This document shows positions 35,477-46,802 of a DNA stretch of 64,000 bases, in pieces. Each line of letters opens with the position of its first letter. The first letter of the stretch is position 1. The DNA lies in the NCBI GenBank assembly GCA_024742495.1, contig JANSYJ010000001.1, positions 1-64,000 on the forward strand, read 5' to 3'. A model generated the notes under the pieces. That model was not told the origin of the DNA. It ran no database searches and worked only from the letters and a program-made list of their open reading frames with translations. Origin of the DNA: Bacteroidota bacterium (GTDB lineage: Bacteria; Bacteroidota; Bacteroidia; Flavobacteriales; Schleiferiaceae). The position numbers and the translations under genes were made by a program.

Positions 35477-35727
35477 TCATGAACTATAGACCCTAATAAA
35501 AAGCACTTTTAAACTCTTATCGTGGTAATTAGCTCCACTTATAAAATAGTCCACGAAAATCCCTTTCAATAGGCTTGGAGGCGCTATCAACTTCTTAAGC
35601 ACTTTGCCATTGCTAAGCTGCATCTCCAGCATTAAATCGGCACTAGCCAGACTCGTAGATCTTACTATGCTGGCATGATCGGCACTAAACCATTCTGAAG
35701 CTTTTATTCCTTTGCTTAGTTGCTCTA
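35477..35727 (-). pseudogene. Displaced 3' fragment of the membrane-protein gene (left copy of the direct repeat)
   Basis: Positions 35491-35727 repeat 39894-40130 without gaps and with three mismatches in 237 bp. The minus-strand frame stays open through it and continues past the repeat to a TGA at 35477-35479, ending KVLFIRVYSS instead of KVLYIRATNL. The mismatches cause only conservative changes (Tyr/Phe, Val/Ile, Asn/Ser). It has no start and is the remnant left when a segment inserted into the gene 3' end. The flanking 35348-35490 and 35728-35774 stretches show no gene. Confidence 0.85.
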
Positions 35728-35774
35728 TATACTGCGTAAAAAGGGATCAGAAGTTGCTAATAGGAGAAAAGTTC

Positions 35775-38354
35775 TTACAATCGTGGATCAACATCTTCAC
35801 TTTCTAATGCTAATACTCCAAAAACACTTTCATGAATTCTCCGTAAAGGTTCCTTTCTTATGAACCGCTCTAATCCTTCTACTCCCAAAGCAAATTCCCT
35901 TAGTGCCAAAGAGCGCTTTCTCGATAAACCCCTGTTTTTAAGCCTCTGCAAATTCTCTGGTAGGTCGTACTCAGGCCCGTAAATTATCCTCAGATACTCA
36001 CTACCTCTGCATTTAACCGCCGGTTGTAAGAGCCCTTCTTTACCGAATGAAATGAAGTCAAAAGGCTTAACCACCATTCCTTCTCCACCTTTATTTGTCA
36101 TTTCGGCCCACCAGTCAATGGCCTTTTGAACACTCTCTCTATCATTAGTTTCCACAATTTTGTAGGGCGTGACTGTAAGTATTTCTTTGTCTGCATAGCA
36201 AACTTCCTTTATATTCTCCATATGCCAGAGATGGTCTCTATCTACATGAACCGCGCCCTCAGTGGCAAGAATATGGAATGGTGCTAATCTATAATCATCA
36301 ACTGAATTGACATCCCAACAGTAATTCCGGTAAGCATTTATAAACTTAGAAACAGCTTTCTTCTTATAGCTGAATTTTTCTAAAATCCCTTCAACCCCCG
36401 AGATACCCCTGTCTTTTGTTGATTGAAGTGTTTGTTCAACTGAACTCAAAGATCCTTTGGCAGCTGAACCTACTGAAGCATATTGGTCTTTTAATAAAGA
36501 TTGAGCTTTTGCAGACCATGGCATTAATTCAGCATCCAGGCAAACCCAATCAGTTTTAAACTTATCCCAAAAGCCTGATACGCTTAAAGCCTTTTGAACT
36601 CTAGCTAGAAACTCCTTTTCTAAAGCAGCATCGTTAAAAAAGTTTCTCCCAGTTCGGGTGTAACAGATGCCAATTCCCTCATTTTCGATTCCAAAACGAT
36701 TTAAAACTGTCTCTTCATTTTTACATACCACTAATATCACCCTTGAACCCATATGCTTTTCTTCGCATACGATTCTTTCGATTCCTCTTTTCTTATAATA
36801 ATTGATGGCTTCTTTTGGGTGTTCCAAATAGTTTGGAAGTTCACTTGTGGCGCATGGTGACATTGTTGGCGGTAGATAAATGAGCCATTTAGGGTTTATT
36901 GCAAAACGGCTCATAACTTCCAATGCGGCAATAGAATTTTCTTCTCGAATCGTCAAATTGCTTCGCAGGCGGGTTTGCACAATTCGTTTTCCTATTACGT
37001 CATCGATATTCAACAAGTCATCATATTCCTGCTGATGACTTAGCTTTAAGTCAGGCTCTGATAATAAGGGTTTTACGGGCTCTGAATACACTTTTGCCGC
37101 TTTAACGGAGACTAATTCATCTTCAGGATAGCGCAGGGCGGTAAGTTTCCCTCCAAACACACAACCGGTATCAATATCAATAGTCTTATTAAGCCATTCC
37201 GCACTAGGTACCGGGGTGTGACCATAAATAACCTTTGCCTTTCCTCTATACTCGGAGGCCCAGTTGTATCTAACGGGTAATCCAAATTCGTCAATTTCTC
37301 CCGTAGTCTCCCCATACAAGCAAAATGACCTTACTGCACCTGAACCTCTACCCTGCATCTCTTCTTTTATTCCAGCATGGGCAACAGCCAATTTTCCTTC
37401 ATCCAAAATGTAATGGCTTATCAGACTGTATAAAAACTCTTTAAGATCAGCGATAAACTCAGGTGTTTCATTATCCAATTGTTCCATTGTTTCGGCTAAA
37501 CCGTGTTTCAACTGAACATTTCTCCCATTCAATTTCTTTTGAAGCTTCACATCATGGTTCCCAGGGACGCAAAGTGCTGAGCCACTGCGTACCATACTCA
37601 TCACTAATTTTAAAACCGCTGGCGAATTTGGGCCCCTGTCTACTAAGTCACCTAAAAATATCACCTGCCTATTCTCAGGGTGCTTTATTTCCAGACCATA
37701 ATTTCTTCCATCATTCTCAACTGAAGAAATGATATAGCCTAGTTTCTTTAAAAGGGCAATTGTTTCTTCATAACAACCATGAATATCTCCAATTATGTCA
37801 AAAGGCCCTTGAAGCTCTCTTTTATCATTATAGAGCTTTTCTCTAATGATGCTAGACACGGAATTTACTTCCTCCTCACTTTTTAAAACGTAAATTTTTC
37901 TAAAGCCCTCCCGTTTAAGTCCTTTTATTGACCTTTTAAGTTGTTGTTTTTGTTGTCTAATTACATGATCCCCAAAGTTTCTATCCTGCCTGTTTGCGTT
38001 TCTATCTTCGCAAACCCTTTGAGGCAAGTCTAAAACGATCGCCACAGGTAAGGCATGATATTGTCTTGCTAGTTCAATCAGCCCTTTTCGAGATTCGGCT
38101 TGGACATTCGTTGCATCCACCACGGTTAGATGTCCATTCTTGAGTCTTTTTCCAATTATGAAATTCAATAAATCAAAGGCATCATTTGTTGCAAACTGAT
38201 TGTTCTCATCATTTGATATAATTCCTCTGCACACATCAGAAGAAACAACCTCGTAATTACCAAAATGTGTTTTGGCAAAAGTGCTTTTTCCTGAGCCTGA
38301 TGCACCAATAAGCAAGACTAAAGATAATTCCGGTACTTTAATTTCCATATTCAA
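35775..38354 (-). CDS. Bacterial Pnkp: polynucleotide kinase-phosphatase-ligase
   Basis: This 859-residue RNA end-healing and sealing enzyme has an N-terminal kinase with the P-loop GASGSGKST at residues 17-25. A central binuclear metallophosphatase follows (about 180-430; GDIHGCYEE, GDLVDRGPNS, GNHDVKL). The C-terminal adenylyltransferase ligase has its motif-I lysine at 533 in EEKHMGSR. Bacterial Pnkp works with Hen1, which methylates the 3' end so the repaired RNA resists recutting. It overlaps hen1 by 17 bp. Length and domain order are normal. It is the cargo of a 4.4 kb insertion. Confidence 0.93.
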   Translation of the reverse strand: MNMEIKVPELSLVLLIGASGSGKSTFAKTHFGNYEVVSSDVCRGIISNDENNQFATNDAFDLLNFIIGKRLKNGHLTVVDATNVQAESRKGLIELARQYHALPVAIVLDLPQRVCEDRNANRQDRNFGDHVIRQQKQQLKRSIKGLKREGFRKIYVLKSEEEVNSVSSIIREKLYNDKRELQGPFDIIGDIHGCYEETIALLKKLGYIISSVENDGRNYGLEIKHPENRQVIFLGDLVDRGPNSPAVLKLVMSMVRSGSALCVPGNHDVKLQKKLNGRNVQLKHGLAETMEQLDNETPEFIADLKEFLYSLISHYILDEGKLAVAHAGIKEEMQGRGSGAVRSFCLYGETTGEIDEFGLPVRYNWASEYRGKAKVIYGHTPVPSAEWLNKTIDIDTGCVFGGKLTALRYPEDELVSVKAAKVYSEPVKPLLSEPDLKLSHQQEYDDLLNIDDVIGKRIVQTRLRSNLTIREENSIAALEVMSRFAINPKWLIYLPPTMSPCATSELPNYLEHPKEAINYYKKRGIERIVCEEKHMGSRVILVVCKNEETVLNRFGIENEGIGICYTRTGRNFFNDAALEKEFLARVQKALSVSGFWDKFKTDWVCLDAELMPWSAKAQSLLKDQYASVGSAAKGSLSSVEQTLQSTKDRGISGVEGILEKFSYKKKAVSKFINAYRNYCWDVNSVDDYRLAPFHILATEGAVHVDRDHLWHMENIKEVCYADKEILTVTPYKIVETNDRESVQKAIDWWAEMTNKGGEGMVVKPFDFISFGKEGLLQPAVKCRGSEYLRIIYGPEYDLPENLQRLKNRGLSRKRSLALREFALGVEGLERFIRKEPLRRIHESVFGVLALESEDVDPRL

Positions 38355-39735
38355 AAACTGCCATTTGTGAAGGTGCTCCTACTTTATCATCTTCTTCTCC
38401 AATAGGAAAGAATTGCACTTTATAGTTATTGTTTTTTGCGATTCGCTTTCCCCAAGTTTCAAATTCAGTTCGCGACCATTCAAATCTGTGATCAGTATGA
38501 CGCATTGTACCGGCTTCCATGCTTTCAAAAAGTACATTGTACTCCCCGTTTGGCGTAGTAAGGACAACAGTTTTAGGTTTAGCAGATTCAAAAACAACTC
38601 TTTCAAAAGATTTCAATCTGTTCTCATCGAGGTGCTCGATAACCTCTACGATTGCCGCCGCGTCAAATCCCTCCAATCGCCTGTCCTTATAGGTCAATGC
38701 ACCTTGAAATAAATTAATTCTTTCTCTTTGCCGCGGCGCCATATCATCCCAGTGTAATCTGTCTTTGCATCTCATTAATGCCTGGTAAGAGACATCCATT
38801 CCACTTATCTCACTAAACTGTTTTTCCTTTAATAACATTCGAATTAACTTACCTTCACCACAGCCCAAATCAAGTACCTTTTTTGCCCCTGATTCTTTGA
38901 GTTTACCGAGAACGATGGATAGTCTTTGCTGATGCAGAGTCTCCTTTTTCTCTAATTCCTTGGTATTCGCGTTGTCCATAAATTCCTTTGATCCTTCATG
39001 ATCATTCAATCGGTCCAATGCCTGCCGCGAAAGAGAATTAAGATTAAATAGGTAGCGCCTTGTTATTTGTTCTTTTTCCGGATGATTCGATAGCCAGCCT
39101 TTTCCTTTCTCTAGCAGTTTTTCAATCTCATTCTGACTAACATAGTAATGCTTGTCATTATCCAATGCAGGAATCATTACGTAAAGATGTGAAAGCAAGG
39201 ATTGAAGCGTAACTGTATGACTCAATTTTAAAGTAAAATACTTGCTGTCTCCCCAATGCATAAATTCCTCATCTAAAACATGAGGCTCCAATTCCACCTT
39301 ATAGCCGAGGGGTTCAAACATTTTTCGAATCAGAGTTTCTCCTCCTCTTGGTGCCGGTAAAACCGAAATAGTTACTTGAAATGGCATTTTCACATTTACC
39401 AATTCGGGCCTGTTACTGCATTTACCATTCATTGCGGTCGAAAAGGCCTTTGCAATTGCAACACTCATAAATGAAGATGCTACATAAGGTCGATCGTTGA
39501 CATATTGACCTAGAGAGAAACCCTTTCCAGATAAGTTTCTTCCACCTTTTACCATATCTATTGGGTCAATATCCAATAGCAAAGAAGCGGTAGTTCGCTC
39601 TTCAGAATTCTCTGGATAAAAAATATGAGCCTTTCCAATCGATAAATCAATGGATTGGAACTTGTCGGGATGCTTGTGCAGTAAAAACCCTAAATCCGTT
39701 GCTGGTTTATGTTCTGTCGTTATGTTAAGTAACAT
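38338..39735 (-). CDS. Hen1 3'-terminal RNA ribose 2'-O-methyltransferase
   Basis: This 465-residue protein has an N-terminal Hen1-L/ligase-activating region (about residues 1-240, with a KMFEPLGYKVELEPH segment) and a C-terminal methyltransferase. The SAM-binding motif is KVLDLGCGEGKLI near 286-298. The metal-binding catalytic part contains EVIEHLDENRL near 364-374. Hen1 adds a 2'-O-methyl mark to the healed 3' RNA end, and its N-terminal part activates the ligase of Pnkp. It is transcribed ahead of Pnkp with a 17-bp overlap. Confidence 0.92.
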   Translation of the reverse strand: MLLNITTEHKPATDLGFLLHKHPDKFQSIDLSIGKAHIFYPENSEERTTASLLLDIDPIDMVKGGRNLSGKGFSLGQYVNDRPYVASSFMSVAIAKAFSTAMNGKCSNRPELVNVKMPFQVTISVLPAPRGGETLIRKMFEPLGYKVELEPHVLDEEFMHWGDSKYFTLKLSHTVTLQSLLSHLYVMIPALDNDKHYYVSQNEIEKLLEKGKGWLSNHPEKEQITRRYLFNLNSLSRQALDRLNDHEGSKEFMDNANTKELEKKETLHQQRLSIVLGKLKESGAKKVLDLGCGEGKLIRMLLKEKQFSEISGMDVSYQALMRCKDRLHWDDMAPRQRERINLFQGALTYKDRRLEGFDAAAIVEVIEHLDENRLKSFERVVFESAKPKTVVLTTPNGEYNVLFESMEAGTMRHTDHRFEWSRTEFETWGKRIAKNNNYKVQFFPIGEEDDKVGAPSQMAVFEYGN

Positions 39736-39879
39736 TGATTAATATTATCATTTAGCCCTAGTAAAATGAGCAGCAGGTCTGTTGCTTACCATTGAAATTG
39801 TGGCTTTGTGACCCTGCTATTCATGAGATTAAAAGATATGGCTTGTTGGCGTCCACCCCATCTCGCAAAAGAAAGAGCA

Positions 39880-41538
39880 TTACAAATTAGTTGCCCTAAT
39901 ATAAAGCACTTTTAAACTCTTATCGTGGTAATTAGCTCCACTTATAAAATAGTCCACGAAAACCCCTTTCAATAGGCTTGGAGGCGCTATCAACTTCTTA
40001 AGCACTTTGCCATTGCTAAGCTGCATCTCCAGCATTAAATCGGCACTAGCCAGATTCGTAGATCTTACTATGCTGGCATGATCGGCACTAAACCATTCTG
40101 AAGCTTTTATTCCTTTGCTTAGTTGCTCTAATGAGAAATCCTTAAACACTAGCTCCTCTCGATCCGCTGGTTTTTTCTTTAGGTATTCTGCATAGCTTCC
40201 TTTTAAGCTTTGCAAGTCATAAGCCCCATAAATATGCGCTACGGTGTAAGCATTTGTAAATGCTAAGTAATTGCCATTAATGTCATTTCTATCCGACCAA
40301 ATAGCATTAGGGTTTGGACTATGCACCAATAAGCGCTGATGAAGGTCTATAAAATTCAGTGAATCTAAGCGCGAGGAAAGAGCCGCATAACTGATATAAG
40401 AGGGCCTTAATTGAGGCCAAAGCCCTTTTTGTTCTTTCCCAATATTTAATGAATAAGGGAAAACCGAATAGTCTCCCATAAAGGATTCCGTCTTTTCACT
40501 TTTTAATCTTGATAATTCCTTCCCAAGGTTCTGCCAGGCATATAAGGGGTCGAGTTTGGTGAACTTAAAACTCCCAGGCACTAAGTGGTAGTTTAAGCCC
40601 CAGAGGACAGCCAGTAATAATGCCAAACAACTCAGCTTCAGTAGGCTAAATGTTCCTTCATGCGCGTACAAAAGCATCACTAAGAGCCATTGCAAAAGCA
40701 AGGCAACATACAAGGTCCCTGGGTCTGGACGAGAATACACATAAAGTGTTGAAATCAAAAAGACCAAAAGCAAGGGCATCCTTTTCTTTAAACTGATGCC
40801 TATATAAGTTGATAGGGCAAAAGCCACTGTAAAAAACAAGAGAGCGGCCAATATAATTCTTGGCTGCCAAGGCACATTCACTTCATAAGGCGCATTTGAT
40901 AAAACGGCCCTATAATGCTCCCAAAGGATTAGGGGTTTTAAACCAAATGGAAGGAGGACAAAAAAAAGAAAAAGGCAAATGCCCAATGCTAAAGGGATTC
41001 TATTCTGTTCAAGCTTTTTTCCCCATTCTTGATGAGATAAAAGAAGAAATAGACAAATCCCGCAAAGCATCAGGGCGACTGACAAACGAATATTCATCAG
41101 CAAAGCCAAAAGAAGAGCAATTAACACTATGTCCCATTTATTGCGAGGCTTAAGAACTATAAGAAAAAGCAAAGCGATTGGCATAAAGCGCATGCCTATC
41201 GTGAAATACATCAAAATGAAAAGCCCAACCTTCCCCCAAGGGGAGGAAAATGGCAAGCGCCAGACTATGGCGAGGTTTATAACCGAATAAAAAGCAAAGG
41301 CTAAAACATAATTCCATCCAATATCCAGCGGATACTGAAGAAAAGCCAAAAGTCCATGCGGCACATGGCTATGTATTAACTCCCCCTTTAAAATAAGATC
41401 GAAAATTAAATTTTGCCCAGATCTGATTGAGGCATCTGAATGGTCGCCTAAGAAAAGATAGGCCTTAGGGGCAAAAATGAGCAATACCCCGACATAGAGT
41501 AAAATATTGGGCCAATTGACTTGCCTTGCCTTTGCCAT
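39880..41538 (-). CDS. Polytopic membrane protein of unknown function
   Basis: This 552-residue inner-membrane protein has about ten hydrophobic segments in residues 10-325. A soluble C-terminal domain (about 335-552) resembles the soluble part of membrane glycosyltransferase-like proteins, but I cannot assign a family. The last 80 residues are duplicated at 35477-35727, and the gene's 3' end is probably the entry point of the Pnkp-Hen1 segment, which gave it the ending KVLYIRATNL. It follows the CheB-CheR kinase by 12 bp on the same strand, so they may be one operon. Confidence 0.6.
   Translation of the reverse strand: MAKARQVNWPNILLYVGVLLIFAPKAYLFLGDHSDASIRSGQNLIFDLILKGELIHSHVPHGLLAFLQYPLDIGWNYVLAFAFYSVINLAIVWRLPFSSPWGKVGLFILMYFTIGMRFMPIALLFLIVLKPRNKWDIVLIALLLALLMNIRLSVALMLCGICLFLLLSHQEWGKKLEQNRIPLALGICLFLFFVLLPFGLKPLILWEHYRAVLSNAPYEVNVPWQPRIILAALLFFTVAFALSTYIGISLKKRMPLLLVFLISTLYVYSRPDPGTLYVALLLQWLLVMLLYAHEGTFSLLKLSCLALLLAVLWGLNYHLVPGSFKFTKLDPLYAWQNLGKELSRLKSEKTESFMGDYSVFPYSLNIGKEQKGLWPQLRPSYISYAALSSRLDSLNFIDLHQRLLVHSPNPNAIWSDRNDINGNYLAFTNAYTVAHIYGAYDLQSLKGSYAEYLKKKPADREELVFKDFSLEQLSKGIKASEWFSADHASIVRSTNLASADLMLEMQLSNGKVLKKLIAPPSLLKGVFVDYFISGANYHDKSLKVLYIRATNL
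39894..40130. repeat. Right copy of the 237-bp direct repeat bounding the Pnkp-Hen1 segment
   Basis: It matches 35491-35727 at constant offset 4403 with mismatches at three positions and no gap. It is the 3' part of the intact gene 39880-41538. Sequence outside the repeat on both sides is unrelated. No integrase or transposase lies between the copies. Confidence 0.9.
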
Positions 41539-41550
41539 TAGCGGATTTTA

Positions 41551-44500
41551 TTAGCTTTCCTCGGCCAATTTAAGTATTACATTAACCAAATCCTTTTTAC
41601 GCAAAGGTTTTGCCAGGTAATCGTCGAAACCCAAATCCAAATATTTTTGATGATCAGAGCTCATGGCATTGGCGGTTGTTGCGACAATTTTCGCTTTTGC
41701 ATGAGACTCTTTAATTTGTGTCATGGCCTCTACACCATCCATCAAAGGCATTTGAATATCCATAAGTACCACGTCAATTTTTGGGCGTTCCTTATAAAGT
41801 TTAACTGCTTCTAGGCCATTTTCAGCAATATTTAATTCTAAGTCATAATTACGAAACAAAGCCTTGAGATATTGGACGCTCGCCTCGCTATCTTCAGCAA
41901 TCAATATCCTTAAGCCGTTAAGGTCCTCTGCATTTCGCTCCTGCTCCTCTTTTTTTTCTAATTCCTCCTTATGGCCCATTTCTAGTGGCAAGGTGAACTT
42001 AAAGGTGGAACCCCTTCCCACTTCGGACTCAACGGTCATTTGGCCTCCAAGCAGGTTTAATATACCGCGGCAAATAGACAGGCCTAGTCCAGTGCCATCA
42101 TACCTCTTTTCTAAAGTATCCAGATGCTCAAAGCGATCGAAAACACGTTCTAACTTCTCCGGCGGAATACCAATGCCTTGATCTTTCACATAAAATTCTA
42201 CCAAATCCACTCGGCAGTGATAACCAAATTCGATTTTTCCTTTCTCCGAAAATTTTATCGCATTCCCCAATAGATTGGTTAGAATCTGCTGAAAGCGCAT
42301 GGCGTCTGTTTCCAAGATGAGGTTGTCTTCTTTTTCGGGAATCTGGGCCAGCAATTTAAGTGGGGCATTGCGCTCCTTGATCGTTTCCTTAAAGCTCCTC
42401 TCTAAACTCCTAACTATGTCGCTTACATTAACATTCTTGCAACTAATCTTTAATTCGCCCGCTTCAATTTTCGCGACATCCAAAATATCATTAATCAGTC
42501 GCAGCAGCTGAGCTGAAGCATTGTTAATATGATCTAAGTATTCGTTGCGTTCCTGCTTATCAAGATCTTCGTTACGTAATAGATCGGCAAAGCCAACCAT
42601 CCAGTTGAGTGGCGTGCGGATTTCATGACTCATATTGGCCAGAAATTGGGTTTTGAGAACATTGGCCGAATCTGCTTCTTTTACCGCCTGTTTAAGCTCC
42701 TCCTGATAATTTTTTTGTTTAGTAATATCTATAAAAGCCCCAATCATCTGCTTTACGCCTCCTTCCTCATTCAGCTCAAATGGAGCATCAATCGAATAAC
42801 ACCAAACCCAGTGCCCATCCTTGTGTTTAAAGCGATACTCAAGTCGATCGGCTGTTCTATCCGATAAAACAATTCCCATGTGCTTTCCCACCGCCTCCTG
42901 GTCATCAGGATGAAACAGACTAAAAAAAGCTTCGGGGCTCATAGCGTTAATCTCATCCTTGGAGTAACCCAATAAGCCCTGATATTGCGGATTAATAAAA
43001 GTGTTTTTTTGTTCCTCAAAATCGTAGATATATATAGCGGCTGGAGAAATATTACTTATTCGACTGGAGAATTGCCTTTCGGCTTCAAGTCTTAACATAA
43101 GTTCTTTCCTTTCAGTAATATCCTGAGCAATACCTCTAGCATATATTACCTGCCCGTCTCGATCAAACTCCGCTTCACCCTTAACAAAGAGCCAGCCTTT
43201 TTCACCATCCACACGAACAAAATTGAGCTCCATCTCATAAGCCGTACCCTTGAGCACCAATTGCTCCACAGCCGCGCTCAAACGCTCCCAAGATTCAGGA
43301 CTAAATAGCTTTGCATGGTCATCGTATCCAGGAGGAGCTAGGCCTGGATCAAGTCCATACATTTTGTACAGCTCATCAGTCCAATCCACATCATTGGTTT
43401 GAACATTCAAAATCCAGCTGCCAATTTTCGCCAGCTTTTGAGATTGGAGTAATTCGGCTTGCTTTAACCTTAAGGATTCTTCCTTTAGCTTTAGCTGATC
43501 TACATCTATGAAGTTTATAACCAGTCCCTCAACAATATTATCATTGGTAATAAAGGGAACTATCCTTTTTAGAAAAGTCTTCCCATTTTCATCAACAATC
43601 TCCCTTTCGGTTTCTTTTAAATCCTTGAGGACCAATTTAGAGTCATTAATTATTGATAAACGATCATCTTCACTAAAGCTAGAAGCAAAGCTGCTTATCG
43701 GTCTACCGATGTCGGTGTCTCCAAGTTTAAAATGGCGCTTTAATTCAGGCGTGAAATTGCGGATATTTAGCTCGGAGTCTAGGAAAAGTGTGGCAATATT
43801 GGTACTGTTAAGGAGGTTCGCTAAATCATCATTAATCAATTTGAGACGATGGTTTGAATCCTGTAGCTCCGCATTTACCGTGTAAATTTCTTCATTTACC
43901 GATTGAAGTTCCTCATTGGTACTTTGCAACTCCTCGTTAGATGCCATAAGTTCCTCATTGGAAGATTGTAACTCTTCATTGGTGGTTTCTAACTCCTCAA
44001 TCGTTCTTTGTAATTCCTCCTCCGCAATTCGCAAACGATCTTGCAAATAATTAATACGCTCTTCTTGAGAATCGGAGGACTGCACCGGCTCCAGAACTTT
44101 CACCTTATTGCTAAAAGGCCTATTCTCACTGAAGTGAATAAGATAGGCTCCCTTTAATTGATTCTCGATTGGCCTGTGAAAAACCAAGTCAAACTCCGCG
44201 CTTTCCTCTTCCGGATCCAAAACATCATTAATCCTAATTTCCTGGGTCTTCGGTTCGCCTTTTAGGACCTCAACCCCCTTTCGCACCTGTGCTGCAAGCC
44301 TTGGGCTAAGCATTTTTAAAAGATTGTCTTGAAAGACACCCTCCTGATGCTTTAAACGTGCCCCCACATTGCCAACCAGAAACAAAATGTTGAAGTTTTC
44401 ATCGACAAATAAGGAGGCAGGACTAAAGCGTTTCCCAAGGTAGCGGTAAAACAAATCCGCTGCGCCGGTAGTTGGCTTGCGCATTCCAGGTTCCCTTAAG

Positions 44501-45999
44501 GCTATTGCCGGTTCAACGCTCCTTTTTCGATTTGAAAACTCATACTCGCTGCGTTCTAAGTTTGGATTAGGCTCACCCACTTTTTGAAAAAGGCGCCATT
44601 TCTCATCAATAACCTTGAATCCTCCTTGTACGGGTCCAAGCGATTCACTACTCCCTAAAAAGAGAATGCCTTTTGGGTTTAATGAGAATTGAAAGTTCCG
44701 AAGAACTTTACTTTGAGCTTGCGTATCAAAGTAGATTAATAGATTACGGCATGAGATTAAGTCCAATCGAATAAAAGGGGGATCATTAATAATATCATGT
44801 TTTGAAAACACGATTCGATCTCTAATGCGCTTTACAACCCTATAATCGGCACCTTCTCCTACAAAGTACCTATCTAGATAGGTCTCTTCTACTTCATTAA
44901 TAATATTTGCGTGATACACGCCCTTACTAGCGGTTGTAATCGCTTCGCCGTCTACATCCGTCGCGAATATTTTATAATTAACACGTGTATTGGTTTGGTG
45001 AATGTATTCATCAAAAAGAATTGCCATGGTATAAACTTCCTGACCAGTAGAGCATCCAGGTATCCAAATACGTACTTCTTCATCCTCCTGCTTCCTTTGT
45101 ACAATTTCCGGTAGAATCCAGTCATTAAATAATTGGAAGGCTGGTGTATCCCTAAAAAAACTGGTAACGCCAATCAAAAAATCCTGGCCCAAGGCAATAC
45201 GCTCACTATGATTGGCATCGAGGTATTCTTTATAAGCCTGTAATGAGCTTACTCCGATTAAACCCATTCGTTTTTCAAGGCGCCTTAAAAGGGTGTTGGG
45301 TTTGTACAATTTAAAATTGATGCCAGACTCGCCTTGAACTAGACTTAAGATTTTTTGAAATATCGCCTCCTCGTTTAAGTTCTTATCATCCGTTAAACTA
45401 GAGATACGGGTACGGTTTGGGAACTTGCTGATGAGCTCAGCAATTTTTATTATTGGCAGTACAAAATCAGTAATACTTGTCGCAATAGCTGAACCCGGCA
45501 TCCCATTAAATTGAGCCTCTCCTGGATCTTGTACTAAGACTAAACCTCCTTTTTCCTTTATGGTTTTTATACCCCTCGACCCGTCCGAGCCGGTACCTGA
45601 AAGAATAATCCCTACCGACCGTTCGCCATGTTCTTCGCCTAAAGTTTGAAAGAATATATCGATGGGCAAGTTTAAATAGCCTTTTGGTCCTTTCGCCATC
45701 GAGAATAAGCGATCCCCCTTTATGTGTAAATTCTTTTTACCATCATTTAAATAAATGGTATTTGGCTTAATAAGTTGCTTATCACCCGCCTTTACAATTG
45801 GGATCTTAGTATGCCTTGCCAATAAATCAGGCATTAAGCTTTCGAAATCTGGCGCTAGATGTTGGATAATCACAAAGCTTAAACCAGTATCAATCGGCAT
45901 ACGAGCAAAAAGCTTTTGAATAGCATCTAGACCACCGGCAGATGCTCCGATTCCAACCACATAGGGATCGATCGGTTTTGGCTTAGGGGTTTTAGCCAT
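41551..45999 (-). CDS. CheB-CheR-PAS hybrid histidine kinase with receiver
   Basis: This 1482-residue signalling protein fuses several modules. A CheB methylesterase-like domain (about residues 10-190; GASAGG with Ser20 and GTGSDG) comes first. A CheR methyltransferase-like domain (about 205-470; [10 protein letters not shown]) follows. A coiled coil of repeated NEEL/SNEEL units (about 640-720), PAS domains (about 720-1095) and a histidine kinase (phospho-acceptor His1125 in MSHEIRTPL) come next, then a C-terminal receiver (Asp1414 in LMDIQMP). No flagellar genes are nearby. In such hybrids the Che domains probably act as sensory inputs. It is a likely regulator of the gene downstream. Confidence 0.9.
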   Translation of the reverse strand: MAKTPKPKPIDPYVVGIGASAGGLDAIQKLFARMPIDTGLSFVIIQHLAPDFESLMPDLLARHTKIPIVKAGDKQLIKPNTIYLNDGKKNLHIKGDRLFSMAKGPKGYLNLPIDIFFQTLGEEHGERSVGIILSGTGSDGSRGIKTIKEKGGLVLVQDPGEAQFNGMPGSAIATSITDFVLPIIKIAELISKFPNRTRISSLTDDKNLNEEAIFQKILSLVQGESGINFKLYKPNTLLRRLEKRMGLIGVSSLQAYKEYLDANHSERIALGQDFLIGVTSFFRDTPAFQLFNDWILPEIVQRKQEDEEVRIWIPGCSTGQEVYTMAILFDEYIHQTNTRVNYKIFATDVDGEAITTASKGVYHANIINEVEETYLDRYFVGEGADYRVVKRIRDRIVFSKHDIINDPPFIRLDLISCRNLLIYFDTQAQSKVLRNFQFSLNPKGILFLGSSESLGPVQGGFKVIDEKWRLFQKVGEPNPNLERSEYEFSNRKRSVEPAIALREPGMRKPTTGAADLFYRYLGKRFSPASLFVDENFNILFLVGNVGARLKHQEGVFQDNLLKMLSPRLAAQVRKGVEVLKGEPKTQEIRINDVLDPEEESAEFDLVFHRPIENQLKGAYLIHFSENRPFSNKVKVLEPVQSSDSQEERINYLQDRLRIAEEELQRTIEELETTNEELQSSNEELMASNEELQSTNEELQSVNEEIYTVNAELQDSNHRLKLINDDLANLLNSTNIATLFLDSELNIRNFTPELKRHFKLGDTDIGRPISSFASSFSEDDRLSIINDSKLVLKDLKETEREIVDENGKTFLKRIVPFITNDNIVEGLVINFIDVDQLKLKEESLRLKQAELLQSQKLAKIGSWILNVQTNDVDWTDELYKMYGLDPGLAPPGYDDHAKLFSPESWERLSAAVEQLVLKGTAYEMELNFVRVDGEKGWLFVKGEAEFDRDGQVIYARGIAQDITERKELMLRLEAERQFSSRISNISPAAIYIYDFEEQKNTFINPQYQGLLGYSKDEINAMSPEAFFSLFHPDDQEAVGKHMGIVLSDRTADRLEYRFKHKDGHWVWCYSIDAPFELNEEGGVKQMIGAFIDITKQKNYQEELKQAVKEADSANVLKTQFLANMSHEIRTPLNWMVGFADLLRNEDLDKQERNEYLDHINNASAQLLRLINDILDVAKIEAGELKISCKNVNVSDIVRSLERSFKETIKERNAPLKLLAQIPEKEDNLILETDAMRFQQILTNLLGNAIKFSEKGKIEFGYHCRVDLVEFYVKDQGIGIPPEKLERVFDRFEHLDTLEKRYDGTGLGLSICRGILNLLGGQMTVESEVGRGSTFKFTLPLEMGHKEELEKKEEQERNAEDLNGLRILIAEDSEASVQYLKALFRNYDLELNIAENGLEAVKLYKERPKIDVVLMDIQMPLMDGVEAMTQIKESHAKAKIVATTANAMSSDHQKYLDLGFDDYLAKPLRKKDLVNVILKLAEES

Positions 46000-46241
46000 A
46001 AGGGGAGAATTTTAGTGCGTTTCTGACTCTCCCTAAGTTAGAAAAAAAATCACATGATAATCCTGAGAAAAGGCTAAGACCCAGAATTTCAACAAGCTCG
46101 GTGATTCTTTAGCGGTTTTAATATTGAAATAACCTTAAAGCTTCTGTTATTCAGTTGTTCAAATTATAACTTTTTGCAAGTCTAAAAATCCAATATTTGG
46201 AATTCGATAGGTTTTAGTTCTCCTGATGCGTCATACATTTC

Positions 46242-46802
46242 TCACAAAGACAAAGGTTCCGCTTCCGAAATAAGCAGTGGATAGCACTTTTTTACTTGGT
46301 TAAATTGCAAATCCGAGACTTGATCCAAGCTCAAACCATAGCGTTGCATTGCTAATTCATTCCGAAGCTCGGTATAGGCGGCTGCCAATTCGTTTTGCAC
46401 GGCAACATAGCTTTCATAAGCCGTCAACCGATCGTTTTGTAAGGAGATAATGGCCTTTTCAGGATGATCGGAGGAAGTGCTTAGCTCCTGCCCTGTTGTA
46501 CAATATGCACAAGAACCATTGCCATTATTGTTTATGAAAGCCTTGGCTTTGGCGCGTAAATCTGCTAAGCCAATTTGCTCACCTTCAACCATTAATTGAT
46601 TATTTGAATTTAGCAAGACCGTGAAAATATTCCTTTGGTTAATGGGGCTGCTTTTTGGCTTGAGGCCATCATCCCAGGGAGAAAGCTTTCTGGTGATGCC
46701 TTGGTCCACATCCATGGTGGTGCTTACTAAAAAGAAGATGAGCAGGAGGAAGGCTATATCGGCCATGGAGCCTGCATTGATTTCTGAGGAATTGCGCTTC
46801 AT
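46242..46802 (-). CDS. ExbD/TolR-family protein (extra paralogue)
   Basis: This 186-residue protein has one N-terminal membrane helix (about residues 12-32; AGSMADIAFLLLIFFLVST with the conserved Asp) and a periplasmic domain. It is closely related to 47442-48008, including a periplasmic CAYC pair and the LQNDR ... AVQNELAAAYTELRNELA stretch. ExbD with ExbB converts proton flow to TonB motion. It lies left of a strong terminator that ends the main operon, so it needs its own promoter or readthrough. It is a duplicated, separately controlled copy. Confidence 0.85.
   Translation of the reverse strand: MKRNSSEINAGSMADIAFLLLIFFLVSTTMDVDQGITRKLSPWDDGLKPKSSPINQRNIFTVLLNSNNQLMVEGEQIGLADLRAKAKAFINNNGNGSCAYCTTGQELSTSSDHPEKAIISLQNDRLTAYESYVAVQNELAAAYTELRNELAMQRYGLSLDQVSDLQFNQVKKCYPLLISEAEPLSL

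Noticed and set aside
45999-46241. Possible gene in the 242-bp gap left of the hybrid kinase start
   Set aside because: No frame of useful length, no -7 box and no hairpin are seen on either strand.
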